Part shown: piece by piece, positions 35,828 through 48,246 of the stretch | Layout of the letters: each line of letters opens with the position of its first letter | Position numbering within the stretch: position 1 is the first letter of the stretch | From: Strobilurus pachycystidiatus | Taxonomy: Eukaryota; Basidiomycota; Agaricomycetes; Agaricales; Physalacriaceae | Reading direction: 5' to 3' | Length of the DNA: 64,000 bases | NCBI GenBank assembly: GCA_019915135.1 | Contig: JAHLMK010000026.1 | Coordinates: 364,001-428,000 of the forward strand | Made by a program: the position numbers and the translations under genes | The notes under the pieces: generated by a model | What the model saw: the letters and a program-made list of their open reading frames with translations, nothing else | Told to the model about the DNA's origin: nothing | Database searches by the model: none

Positions 35828-38800
35828 ATGCCACCTCAACTAGTCCCTTGCGAGAACCCGGAATGCAGCCGTCGTTTTGCGACAGTGGGCGGCATGCGAA
35901 GTCACCTCCGACAGGCCAAGACCTGCAAAGGCTGGCTTACGCGCGGGAAGTCCCCGGAGCACCTTGCAAACTCCACTCTTGTTGCCGTTCCTATTATCGA
36001 GGTAGCCTCTCAATCCGCTGCCATCTTTGATGCGTATCAGTCCACACCGGATTTCCATGCTGCTCGTGAGAATACCGATGATGGCGACGACGACAACGAC
36101 CTTGATGAGCCTGTCTCCGTTGATGCAGGGCACTTACCTGAGGATGACGAGACTGGTGGTGGAGGGGAGGAGGAAACCCAACCTAACGCCGAGGACGATG
36201 ATCTCGACATTGACGAAGACGAAAATGCCGGTGCTGCTTTCCGGGCATGGCTTGAGAATGCTGAGGCGTTGGAGGTGTTCGAAACTCTTGACGACCTCCC
36301 AGCGCTGGGTCAGGCGGGCCCGGGACCGTCCACACAGCGTATTTGCATGCAGACTCTGCTTGGTGGCCGTGCCCGTTATCTTGATGACGATGAGGACGAC
36401 GAGTTATCGGAGCGTGTTTCTGATGAGCATGGAACGGCGGGGAAGATCCTTTGTATGTCGACCAACGTGCATGAGCAGTGGGCAGCGTTATTCAGCACCA
36501 ATTTTACTCCCGATGTAGTCATGGATGGTAGCGGTGCCCCGGACCTCACAGATCTGGAGTGGTACAAGCCGTTTGCCTCCGCGTTAGACTGGCAAATTGC
36601 ACAGTGGATGGTCAATCAAGGCATAGGCCACAATGCCTTCAACGAACTCTTGAGTATTCCGGGTGTAAGTTTCATATCTCATTGTCAGTGCTTTTCGCTC
36701 ATTTTACCCTTTTCAGGTGCGAGAAAAGCTTGGTCTGTCATACAGCACTACACGCGGCCTTCACAAGATTGTGGATTCTTTACCTCGTCGCGCCGGCAAC
36801 TGGAAGGTCAAACATCTCTCTTTCCCCGATTTTCCCGACGAACAATTCACCCTCCGTCATCGGGACATTCTCGAGTCCATTCGCTCCCTCTGGGGTGATC
36901 CCGAACTAGCAAGCCATCTTGTTTACAAGCCAAGTACCCTCTTCAGCAACAAGGAGCGCGACCGACGTCTGTACAATGAAATGTGGACCGCCAAATGGTG
37001 GCACTTTATCCAGGTAATTGATTCCCTCTTATTTGTTGATTTTGCCAACTCACACAACTATCAGGATAAGCTTCCAATAGGTCACACTGTTGCACCTCTG
37101 ATAGTATCGACCGACAAGACCCAGCTCACTCAATTCTCGGGCAGTCGCCAGGCGTACCCTGTCTATCTCACTCTTGGAAACATTCCCAGCCATCTGCGAC
37201 GCAAGCCATCCCAGCTAGCTTGTATTCTCGTTGGATACCTCCCCATCGAGAAGCTCAACAAGGGGAACATCTCCAAGGCTGCCATGCGTTCTCGATATCA
37301 GCGCCTCTTCCACGCTGCGATGACTGAGATCTTCTCACCCCTTATCGAGGCGGGAAAAACTGGCGTGGAGATGACGAGTGGCGACGGGGCTGTTCGCATG
37401 GTGCACCCCATCTTGGCGAGTTATGTTGCCGACTATCCTGAACAATGTCTTGTGACTTGTGCAAAGTACGGCTCCTGTCCCAAGTGCCAGTGTGACCCAG
37501 CAGAGATGGGCGATGATACGGAATGGGCACTGCGAACGCCCATGTGGACGCTTGGGGTGATGTCTGATGCCGATGAGACGACGACCTCCAGGACGACTTA
37601 TTTCGAGACGTGCATGTCTCAGAACGTGTCTGGACATGTTCCGAAGCCTTTTTGGGCTGATCTTCCCCACACAAACATCCATCTCAGCACGACGCCAGAT
37701 GTTCTCCATCAGCTATATCAGGGAGTTCTCAAACATCTCATTGATTGGTGTCAAACTCTCTTGACGGAGGAGGAGATGGACCGACGCATTCGATGTCTGC
37801 CCCCAGGTTTGGGTCTCCGTCACTTCAAAAATGGAATCAGCGCTCTCTCGCAGGTCAGCGGCGCAGAGCGGAAGAATATGGGGAAGATCCTCCTTGCCTG
37901 CCTCGTTGGTTCAGATATTCCTGAACGTGGTGTCATTGCTTGTCGCGCTATCCTTGATTTCATCTACCTTGCTCAATATTTTACACATGAGGAGGATACA
38001 CTTGGCTACATGGACAAGGCTCTTGATGAGTGGCATGCCAACAAGGATTATTTCATTGATGTGAGTAGTTCTCTCCTTGTTTTGTATTATCTGATCTAAT
38101 ATTGAGCAGGTCGGCCTTTGTGAAAACTTCAACATTCCCAAAATACACTCACTTCGCCACTATGTCACCTCCATTCGTCTATTTGGAGCTACCAACAACT
38201 TCAATACTGAGATGTTTGAGCGTCTTCACATCGACTTCTCCAAAAAAGGCTGGCGGGCCTCGAACAAGCGGGACGAGTATCCACAAATGACGACCTGGGT
38301 TCTTCGCAAGGAGAATATCCATGCCTTTGCTCGATATACCGTTTGGGTCCAAAAGCAGGCTGGTGAGTCATTGTGGCGATGCTGTCTAAGTTATCGACTG
38401 ACATAAGTTCACAGTATCAAGATATGTCTCCTCCGCATCCCCTGAGCCTCCTGATATTCCACCACGTCCTGCTGAAGGTGTACCCTCTGCTCTAGTGTCA
38501 CCTGTTGCGCACAGTGGACGTGTTCAGAAAGTCTCTCTTCCAAAACACCCAAGCATTCCCAACAAACTCCTGACCCGTATTGCAAAACAACATCGTATTC
38601 CCTACTTCACCCCTCACCTCCTTGCCTATCTTATTGCTCTGGGTCAAGATCAATTGGGTGCAGCGGCTCAGGAATATCCTGCTCTACCATTTATGGGCGT
38701 TGACGTTTATTATTCATTCAAGTTTGGACGAGAGAGAATCACAGATGACTTTGAAGTTCGGGACGTGGTCAAAGCAACTCCACTGGACGGTGGGTGATTT

Positions 38801-39298
38801 GACACTGTCATTGTTCTTACCGGCGATGATGCTGAGAACGTGGGCCTTCAAGGTAATTGATCTCTTTCATGTATTCATTGTTCAATCACTCACTGTTGAT
38901 TAGGTACTTGTGTCGGCCGTGTTCATGTCATCTTCAAACTTCCTGCAAAGATGACATTACATGGTGTTGCCTTGAACACTCCCGAACATTGGCCACGATA
39001 TCCATTAGCATATATTGAGTGGTATACCAAGCCCTCTTTGACTGCTAAGGCTGCTCGCACTCATCGCTTACCTTCCCTCGCCAAAGCCTACTTGCCAGAT
39101 CACATCAAAAGGCAATGGTCCATTATTCCTTTGATCAATATTCGTCAAAGTGCCCACCTGACACCAAATTGGGTGAAGTGTTCGCCAGATCAGTGGGACA
39201 TTCCTATCTCAAAGAGCTCAGTATTAGATACCTGTGACGAATTTTTACTTAATAATTGGCTTAGTATATATACTTATCAAACTATTTATCTAGCTTAG
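35828..39298 (+). pseudogene. Plavaka-type transposase, one in-frame stop
   Basis: Exons are 35828-36664, 36717-37013, 37065-38060, 38110-38362, 38415-38852 and 38904-39298; the 49-52-bp introns all have GT-AG ends. The N-terminus carries a C2HC-type finger (CENPEC..H..C), then an acidic linker. WYKPFASALDWQIAQWMV and PLIVSTDKTQLTQFSGSRQ, followed by YPVYLTLGNI, are hallmark text of Plavaka (CACTA-related, CMC group) elements of Agaricomycetes. TPDVLHQLYQGVLKHLIDW and HSLRHYVTSIRLFG follow, the latter with a FERLHIDFSKK segment. TGA at 38795-38797 replaces the Arg expected in GGRFDTVIV; the frame is intact on both sides to the end. Without readthrough the last roughly 150 residues are lost. 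The enzyme would cut and paste DNA; element ends were not identified. Confidence 0.8.
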
Positions 39299-39739
39299 AT
39301 AGAATTACATAGAAACTGATTGATAGTACTTTGAAGTAGTTTTTATTCAATTTGATATATTAAGTTGATTAGAAATACTTACAAGTCATTGCATGAGAGA
39401 CATAAGCTTGAGGGTAATACATAGCAACTGAAGATATATGTTTTGTTGCCATTAAACTGCAAGTATTTGTATACAACTTGCAGCGTCTTCAAGCTATTGC
39501 ATAGCTGCTATCATCTTGTAGTTACTTTGTAACACTTTTGGGGCTTGAGGGTACTTTGACAGCTTTATAGCAGATGCGACTAATCTATCAGCTTTGAGTC
39601 AACTTAAGATAATAGGGTGTTTCCTGATGTGCCTTGATTGGCCACACCATCCGCTTTCCAGACCTTCTTGGGATGTCGCCGAAGGAGTGGGATAGTGACA
39701 GGCAGTGTTGATTAGACAGTTACTTGGTAAATGACATAC
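39299..39739. other. AT-rich 3' flank of the Plavaka gene
   Basis: No gene is present. Words such as CTTGCAG, CTTACAAGTC, AGTACTTTGAAG and CTTCAAGC recur and resemble those at 28.65-29.35 kb, as subterminal repeats would. No terminal inverted repeat could be fixed. Confidence 0.35.
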
Positions 39740-42700
39740 GTATGACCTGCCTTTACTGTAAGATCGTAAGAGTAAGGCTGTATGATTGGAGTAAGGTAAG
39801 GTTCGGGCCAATTGCCCGGCAAGTAGGGATCGCGTGTTGCCCACCGTCCACAACAACCCTCACACTTGCTCGCATCTCCGGCCGTGCAATCCTCCAGCAT
39901 GGGAAAAGACGGACCTCTATGGAACTGGTTCTACGGGGACCCAAGCCTCAAGTACAATAGCTCACACAAGAAGGCTTGGTGTAACGGCTTCACTGCGGCC
40001 TTGACAACACAGTTTCTCGCCAGCTTGCCACAGCTCATCAGCACCACTCCGGGGTGGTCGATTGACCTTTTGGACAAGCCACCCGATTATTTTTTCAACC
40101 ATGGTGCGTGTTGTATTCAACATCTACACATGTTCTGATGAAAACAATCAGTGCGCACAAGCTACATGGTCGACGCCGCAACAAAGCCCGAGGATGTGCA
40201 ATGTTGGCATCAAGGCCAAGCCCAAACCATGCTTCCGCACCTTTCTAGCTGCCTCAACACACCCAATGCGGAAAAGGAGACAGTGCGCGCCCGACAGGCT
40301 GAATTTCAACAAAAGAATATTCAGAACCAAGTACCTCGGAAAGCTCGGAGACAGTCAATTGACAATATAGCCAATGCACGCGCAGGATCTCTTCCACCCA
40401 GTCCATCCATTCCGCCATATTCTCCCAGCCCTTCGCCTTCACTCCCACCATCTCCCATTCCATCTGCAACCACACTTTCATTCTCCGCGATGCCAGCTCC
40501 ACCTACACCATCGCGTCGAGGCTCTATCTCTTATGACTTCCCTTTGATACCCGTCAAGCGACGGCGTGTAGAATCAGATTCCGTAACCACCTTTGATCAA
40601 GAGTTCTTCGCGACCGAGCTGATGAAAATGCTTGCAACGTGCGGAATTGCTTTCAACGTCACAACAAATCCCGCCTTCAAAGTCTTTTTCCGCATCTTTG
40701 TACCCAAAGCTTGTATTCCTGCTCGACAAAAACTATTCAACACCATCATCAAACGTGAGGTAGCACTCATTCAACGAAAGCAACGGGCACGATTTGAAGG
40801 GAAGCTTGCTTCGTATGTCGTCGACGGTTGGAAGAATGGTGGCAAGCGGAGCGTCAACACATCAATGCTCATTGTTGAGTATAGTGTACGTGGTCGCTGC
40901 TACATGGAGAAACAAGCTAAATCTATATCCATTCAGCCGTTTCTCCTTTCGTCATTTGACATGTTCAATCGACCAAAGACCGGCGACGAGATGTGGTCTC
41001 TTGTCAAGGACGATATTCTCTTGGCCGAGACGCTGTATGGTGTCCATGTAGCACAAGTGACAACCGACAACGGTCCCGATGCAAAGAAGATGAGGCGTTT
41101 GGGCAGACGAGAGCTACCGTCGATTGGCTGGTTTGAGTGCTGGGCCCATCAGGTCAATCTGATGACCGGGAATTACCTTGCCATCAAGGCCCCCTGGATG
41201 GACACGGCAAAAGAGGGAAACGAGCTGATCAAGTGGTTCAATGCGCACTCCAAGGCGCTTGAGAAGCTGTGCAACTACCAGGCACGAGTTCATGGCATTG
41301 TTCTTCTACTCATTCTTGCAGGCCAGACACGATGGACTGGCCACTTCTGCTCTCTCAATCGTGTCCTTGAGATTGAGCCATCAATCCGTGAACTTGCTCT
41401 GTCAAATGCTGCATTCCTGCGCGGTGTAGCCGGCACAAAAGCTGAGGCACTCAAGAAGGCAGAGGAGATCCTGGAGATGATCAATTGCACGTCCTTCTGG
41501 TCAGATCTTTGACGGTCAGTATCATTGACATATTTACGACCTTCACTAATAATGCCCATTAGGATTGTGGGCCATCTGCGACCGTTAGCGATCCTGGCCA
41601 ATACATTCCAGGCACCCAATTGTCGCCTAGACACCGTTTTCAAGGGCCTCGCAAACCTGTATCGATTCTACCGCTGCTTACCGGACAACGACACCGTTGT
41701 GCGCGAGACAATGTTGAAAAGCATAGAGCGTCGATGGAAGGACACAGATCAAGAGCTGTTTCTTCTTGCACTATTTTTGAACCCATATCATCGAGCTGAC
41801 CGATTCAATCCAAACAAGATCTCTGGCAACTTTATCTATGATCTTCTTCTCTCTGTTTGTGAACGGCTCTTCAAGCGCGAGGATCTAGACATCGACTTTG
41901 AGCTTTATCAGGTCTTCATGGTCTATTATAACCGTGTCGGCACCTTTTCTGATGAATCCATGCGCCTTGAACAACATATCAAACTTGCTGAGTCTCAGGT
42001 ACGTCCTATTCCTCGACCCTTTCGACAAATACTAATGATATGTAGTGTGAATCTGTCAATCTTCTCAGAGTCTGGCGACTTGCTACCGGGCTCGGGGCAA
42101 AGAAGGACCAAAGCCGGGGCTTATTTGTCGAGCTGGCGCTTCGAATCCTTAGCATGGTTCCAAACTCTGCATTTGTAGAGCGAAACTTCTCTATCTTTGG
42201 GATCACACACACGGTACAACGTAACCGCATGCATGTCGAAACATGTCATAACGCTACCATCATCAGGGAGGAGTCCATTGCCGAGTTCCACGAACAAAAT
42301 CTCATCCCTTCGCGTTCCAAGCGCTCATTCCACATGCCAGCTGCTCCATCTGGCGAGGACTCAGCGGATATCCCGGATCCCAATGCTGTAGCGGATGGAA
42401 ACTCGGAGGCGCAAGAGGAGGATCTCAACCAGACCATGCAGGGTCTTGTTGATGAATCGCAAGTTGACGAGATGCAGGGCGACGACGACGAGATGTCCCT
42501 TGACGCATCAACGGGTCCCGATTTCAATCCAGGTGCTCGGCGTCCAAAGTACAAGAAGATGCCACTCTCCGATGTCTTCACGTATCCCGAGAGCAGTGCA
42601 AACACCTCATCGAACCCGTTCTGGCACAATGACGACACGGAGCTTGTCGCGGAGGAAAAGGCGCTTGCTCAGGCAGCGCGGATGCGGCATCTTGCTGCAA

Positions 42701-42950
42701 ATCAGTTTGTCATGCCCGAGTCTGTAGCCCCACTACCCGAGTCTGTAGCATCGTCGTCCTTGTAATTGTAGTGCCTTACCCATCTGCAAAGAATTTCTTG
42801 CTATGTTATGTGTGTGTGGATTGTAAGACAAATAGCTAAGTACTAGCAGCACTCGTCTGGCCGGTGCTGCCCTATGATCGGGCACCCGGTCCGTATCCCG
42901 TTACAATACTGTAAGGTCATTCTTACCTTACCGATCTTACCTGTATGACC
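39740..42950 (+). mobile_element. hAT element with candidate 8-bp target duplication
   Basis: GTATGACC occurs at 39740-39747 and again at 42943-42950, bracketing the hAT gene. Eight bp is the usual hAT duplication length. Next to the right copy, ACCGATCTTAC is the inverse of GTAAGATCG(G)T near the left copy at 39758-39768; further GTAAGG/CCTTAC words lie inside both ends as subterminal repeats. On the left, about 8-10 bp separate the duplication from the inverted motif, so the exact left terminus is uncertain. Confidence 0.5.
39899..42765 (+). pseudogene. hAT-family transposase, one in-frame stop
   Basis: Exons are 39899-40103, 40152-41514, 41563-41998 and 42046-42765, with introns of 47-48 bp. 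The N-terminus (LWNWFYGDPSLKYNSSHKKA then C/H residues) resembles a BED-type finger. It is followed by a Pro/Ser linker and a DUF659-like stretch (CGIAFNVTTNPAFKVFF). VVDGWKNGGKRSVN, VTTDNGPDAKKM and ECWAHQVNLMTGNYL mark the RNase H-like catalytic core, and VPNSAFVERNFSIFGITHT is the hAT C-terminal dimerisation signature. The C-terminal tail is acidic. TGA at 41510-41512 sits five codons into FWSDL.RIVGHLRPLAI, immediately before a proper intron, with the frame open on both sides. The protein would be a cut-and-paste transposase. Confidence 0.8.
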
Positions 42951-43396
42951 CGTAAGGTCGCATGTAAAACGTATAATCAACACTGGTGACAGGGAAGAAG
43001 CCCAGCAGCAAATCAGGCAGAACAAGGACAACTATGAAGCCACGATTGACGATGCTCAAAACACTCGACGGCTGTTGAGCGACGGACATATGCAGAACAG
43101 GAGAAGGCCAGCGCGCAAACCGTGCGAAGTTCCTCGGAGGGAAAGTCCATGTCAGCTTCATCAGCCCCAGCCGCGGATACCGCAGTTGACAAGACTGATA
43201 TCATTGAACTGAGAGGAGAGGAACCGCTTGCTCGTTACGGTCTTTGTTGGACAATTTGTCTCTTACATTATACATACCTCATCATTATTTTCTCACTGTC
43301 GCACGCAAATATTGCTCCGCAGAGTGTACTATCAATATCAGCTGTGATTGGAGCACATTCGTGGGTATGGGGCAGAGAGGGTTTTGAAATAAGCCC
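42951..43396. other. Gap between the hAT and CACTA genes
   Basis: The gap holds the right flank of the hAT element and the 3' flank of the CACTA gene. No CACTA-type terminal repeat was found by eye. Confidence 0.35.
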
Positions 43397-46300
43397 TTAT
43401 CGACGGCCCCCATGACGCCGTTGAAGAGCAGATTTAGCTTTTTTCCTAGGACGAGCCTCTCCTGGTCCCTCTTCTGCATTGTATGACCTTTCCGAAGCGC
43501 CATCCTCTTCTTTTTCTTGACGTCTGCGCTTCTTGTTGTCAGAGTATTCAGGTGTCGGAAGAAAGGGTATTGCCGCCATTCGCTATTGGGCAATCAGATT
43601 GACGGTGATAACATGAAATTAGTGGGATATCACTCTGAATCTCGGCAAGACATGAATGAGATCGTGGCCCTTTATGTTTACTGGCGTCACAACACAAGGC
43701 CCGTGGAGCCTATTGGTCCGGGCCACAAACTCTGTCGGCTCGTATGCTTTTCTCACCAAGAACCCTTGGCCGTATGCCTGATATAGATCGAGCGGGAGGT
43801 CCTCCGGAATCTGAAAGAGGGAGTAGAGCAGGTAAATGTTTCTGCTGCATGTTCGTATGATGCGATTGATGTGGCCTGCCCTTGGCAAATCAGTTAGGCT
43901 ATCAGCAAACAGAGCGAAAGTCCCTCTGTCAGACTGCTTTGCCCCTGTGTACTCCGTTCCATCAACTACCACCTTCGGAAAGCATTGTACATGGGTCGGC
44001 GGCGGTTCCGTTTGAAGCTCCAAAGAGGTCAGTCTCCGGAGTAACGACTCCTCCATAACCTGCGTGTTAGGCCGACCACAAACACCTTCAGTCAGGTGCA
44101 CGTCGTCTTTCATCATGCGTAAACCTAAGTTCTGTTCCTCTCAAACCTTGAGGTCTTGTTGAACAACCACCTGCACATTTTTTGTAGCCTGATCGTCGCT
44201 TTGAAGTATCCAGGCAAGGGCTGATCATTCCCCATGATGCTTCAGGAAAGTGCGCTCCATCTCACCTGGCGTCATTCAGTGAAGACCACTAGTCGCAATG
44301 AAGAAGCATGCCCATATATACCTAAGTGATTGTTGGTATTGGTGGTCTGCATGGTGTGATTCATTCGCTCGAAGCCTGCTGTCCTAAAGGCATGTGAAGG
44401 ACCCATGTTCCTAAGGAAGTGGTCAAAGTGCCCAGCTATGTGGTGAATAGGTTTGACCTTGCGGTAGAGGTTCTGTGCTGTCTGCAGATATCGGGTTACA
44501 TGCAAGCGATACAAATCTGCATGAGCCGCAGACAATATTTTGTTGTTGGAGAGCAGTATGGTGTTCGTGAGGTCAAGATAATTTTGCAGCATACGCCGGA
44601 GTCAATGTCTTCGATGCGCAGCCTCCAATGCTTGTTCGCTGTCCTCTTCGCTGGCTTCAGAGGAAACAGACATACCCCCCAGGATTGGAGCTTGCTCCTC
44701 CTGGCCCCTCTCCGCTCCGTATGCAGGTAAATATCCCCATAGTCGGATCAAGGTGATGGGGAGGTGGATGGTATTCAGGACTTGCCATTCGTCAGCCTTT
44801 AGTTTACCGCGGGATGGTGTGCCCCAATTGAGCGGGGCCTTGGATACGCCCAAGGGAAAGATAGACGCCGTTATGTCTTTGCAAACTTCATCCATCAGCT
44901 TTTTTCCCAAAACAAGGTCTCCTGTCTCTGCGTCTTGCTGGCTTAGGTTGGGTTGCATCTACATGTGGAGAGGTTTAACACCAGTACGCTGCCTTTGCAA
45001 GAGACTTACAAAACTCCATAAAGATTCCTCTAATTGTGATTTAGGCGATCCTTCCATATTGACCTCTACACGAAATTCATGACACCAAGCCTTTAGATCT
45101 GCGACTCTCATACGACGTAGAGCGGACTGTCCTAGCTTTCCCGCCATAAACTTCAAACACCACTTCTTCAGGCTATCGTCATAGTTTGATTTGGGGGGGG
45201 CTGGCGCCACTTGTCGAGGTCGCAAAAATGTGGATTGGATTGGCTCTGCCACAGTGGTAGAAGGCTGCTGCTCGGGAGCAGTTTGAAATGCAGATGTGGC
45301 TGGAGCAGACGTATCCGGGGCGGATGTACCGCGCGCAGTGTCTTCGCCCTCATCGTCAGCGTTGACGACCGGATTGGCAGTGCGATGGCCATTGTCCTCT
45401 GAACGGAGGTCTCGGATTTCTTAATGAGATTGATCAGCGGGGATAATGCGTAACCAATTAGCAGGGTGACTGGATTTCTAAGGAGAGTCAGCGACAGGGA
45501 CTCTAAATCCAGAGGGAAGGAAAGCTCACATAATCAGCTAATGTCTGGATAAGCGCTTTCCTCTTTCCGCCGTACGGCAGGCCGTTGTCAAAGCAAATAG
45601 TCATCAGAACCTGATGTGAAACGCCCTTCAAATACGCTGCAAACCCGTCCGTAATAGCGTCGGGAGCTACTTCGTTGATTCTATGTATGGCTGACACCAG
45701 AACATTGTCGGGAGGCCGAGCTGCGGAGCTGGTCCTTTTGCCGAACCCACCCTCAACATTCACATTGATGCCCCAGACCGTTCGACAATGATCTTGGGCA
45801 AGTCCAAGAAGGGAGAAGTGAAGTGAGTCCGGAACCACGCACGCGACCGCATCCCAATAGGGTAGGCAATTCAGAGCGGACCAGCGGACGTGGTGTTTCT
45901 TGAAGTGTGCCTCGCGATCTTTCTCTGTGGGCTGCAACCTCCACTGCTCCGCATCGTTTTTCATGGTGTCTCAGCTTCTGGGCGGCCAAGTTTCTGGATT
46001 GACGGTGTCAATTTCACTGATAGGAAGCACACAACAAGTGCAGAACGCTGTTGATGTTGCGCTGCTGAAGCCGCTGACTTGCCGGGCAGCCAACATGTCA
46101 CAAATCACCAGGCCAAGAGCAGCCCAGACCCGCCGACCTTCAGGCGTAGCAGCGGTTTGGGTAAAGTGCACACCTTTCCAGAGCTCGTCAAGCTCGTCAA
46201 CCAATGGCTCGAGGAACTGGTTGATACAATCTGTGGATGGGTGGCCTGGGATTACACCGACCAGATAAATATTCTCGGGAAGATACCGAAGATGGGCGGG

Positions 46301-47654
46301 CAAGTTGAGAAGGACGAGATAAATTGCGGTGGAAGACCTGACCTGGAACTCAATGAGTTGACTGCACAGATGTAACAAGATCACGCACTTGTTTGGATTC
46401 GAGTGCATGAAATGGATTGAACCCATCCATTCCCAAACCAAAGAGAAGGCACAGTTCGTTGAGATGAGTGTTACGCAAGAAAGAAGACCTCCCATCTGTG
46501 TCCTTGAAATGCCACCAAAATGGGGATTGCCAGATGTCTTCCATGACGGCTTGTTCATCAGAACCTTTGTATTTCTGCAGTAGCTCCTCCATTCCTGGTG
46601 ACGCCATAAGTCGGGCTAACCAGTCTTTGAAGGACCTGTGATCGTATCTGAGGTGAGGGTGGGTGTCGTCGTCAAAGAGGTTTGCATCACAAGGTGGGGA
46701 CTCCGATGTCGAACGAGAAGGGCACTTTGGAAATACCCCATGAGACCTTGCCAGCGCGCGATCCGGATGCAAGGAAAAGCAACGCGGACATAGGACATAT
46801 GTCGTTGTTTTGGGAGTGAGACGATAATCTCTGATGAAAGTCTCCCCATCTTTTGGGACAGAAAACGCCTGCATCTCGGAGAGGGTGGACAAGAAAGCTC
46901 TATATCCGGTCAACATGACCTTGCGCAATCGAATTGAGGCATGGAAGAAGTATGTCGCAATCAATAGCGCTAGAGCAAAGATGCGGACGGTATCTGGGCA
47001 AAATCAAAAGGGAAAGTGATAAAGGTCTACATGCCCTTTCAATGACCGTCTGATGGCAAAACTAGGAGCGCACCGGAGTTGTAAACGGACCGCCCATTGG
47101 AGCACTGCCGATACCACTCTTTCCCCTTGATGCTACCCAACTCTGCGATGAGACTGTGCGTTTTTGCTGAGACTTCTTGATGGACATTGCTGGGCACAGC
47201 ACCTTCCGTCTTCAAAGCCATCCAAACCTCTAGAACACGACTCTCTAGAGTGAGAAAGGGCCCGTTATCAAACTCGCTGACAGAAAGACTGAATGCAGAG
47301 TTGATCAATGAAGGGGGGAATGTATAGAAAAAAGGTGTTTCCAGCTCCGGGTGCGCGAACCTCAAATGCCATTGAGAGATTTGAGAAAGACTTCCTTTGA
47401 TTTCTGCGAGACGAAGCAACCAGGTGGACGAGGCGTGTCCAGATGTATGGGGTAACGGAGCTGAAGGCGGGGCAAGGACAGCTCCAGGAGACGATTGTCC
47501 AATGGGCCTTCAAATTTGCAGCAGATGTCGTTGATAGGTTGAATAGGGCATCATGGCCCCGGCGCGCAATTCACGGGTCACAGGGTCGCGATAATGCAGT
47601 TGGGAGTACTCCTCGCAGACAAAGGGACATTGGGCGCGGCTTCTTGTCCGTCAT
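43397..47654 (-). pseudogene. CACTA/EnSpm (Tnp2-like) transposase, five in-frame stops
   Basis: The gene runs from about 47.65 kb to the stop at 43397. Hallmarks in order are: a Cys-containing N-terminus (CPFVCEEYS, near 47.6 kb), FGLGMDGFNPFHALESKQ, ENIYLVGVIPGHPSTDCINQ, CDMLAARQVSGF, YWDAVACVVPDSLHFSLLGL, ADEWQVLNTIHLPITLIRLW, and HIAGHFDHFLRNMGPSHAFR followed by TAGFERMN. These match the Tnp2 transposases of fungal CACTA elements. The last exon is basic (NKKRRRQEKEE). The frame is interrupted by TGA at 47510-47512, 45971-45973, 44602-44604, 44225-44227 and 44141-44143, with open frame on either side each time. Introns of about 45-55 bp remain regular. The first exon and start codon are not certain. 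The element is immobile unless supplied with enzyme in trans. Confidence 0.75.
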
Positions 47655-48246
47655 GTCAAAGGCTTAGGGAACGTGAAACGGGGGTGAAAGTGTTATATGA
47701 GCAGTTGAAACACCTGGGTCCATAAGTACTGATGATTGCTGACCGGATGAGATGACATATCTACGATTCCAAACTGATTCTACAATGATTCCAATCCGAT
47801 TCCAACCAAATTCCAATCCGATTTCAACTGGAACTAAGTATACTAAAGGGGACAAAGTGTCGCCTGGTCAGTGGTCATCAATCAATTGTGCTCGAGGTAA
47901 ACGCCATGGAATCGCACGAGTATAAGATAATGAAAATTGCGGTCCTCGGGCTCTTTAGATCTATCGAGAACGGTCAAAATCTCTACAACGGAGAGCGGAT
48001 ATGTCGTTATCAGGCCGCGCCCGAAGCAACACTTGGGTACAGAACCGCCGATTCAATTTGTGTCCAAATCTACTGCGAGGATGCCCAACATGTAGACGTG
48101 GACCGAGGCAGCAAGTGTCAAGTGGAACCCAGAATCAAAATGCTAAATACAAACTGTCCGATCCGTCCTCGCGTATCCCGCTCCCTGATGACCAATGGCG
48201 ACTAACTCTTTGCGTTCAACTTCCATCTTGTATCGTATAGCATAGG
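47655..48246. other. Intergenic region with a degenerate 10-11-bp repeat
   Basis: Between about 47765 and 47835 the words GATTCCAA, ATTCCAATCCGATT and GATTTCAA recur about seven times as a decayed tandem array. Downstream, a plus frame at 47907-48205 is open but unrecognised. Nothing else can be supported. Confidence 0.45.
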
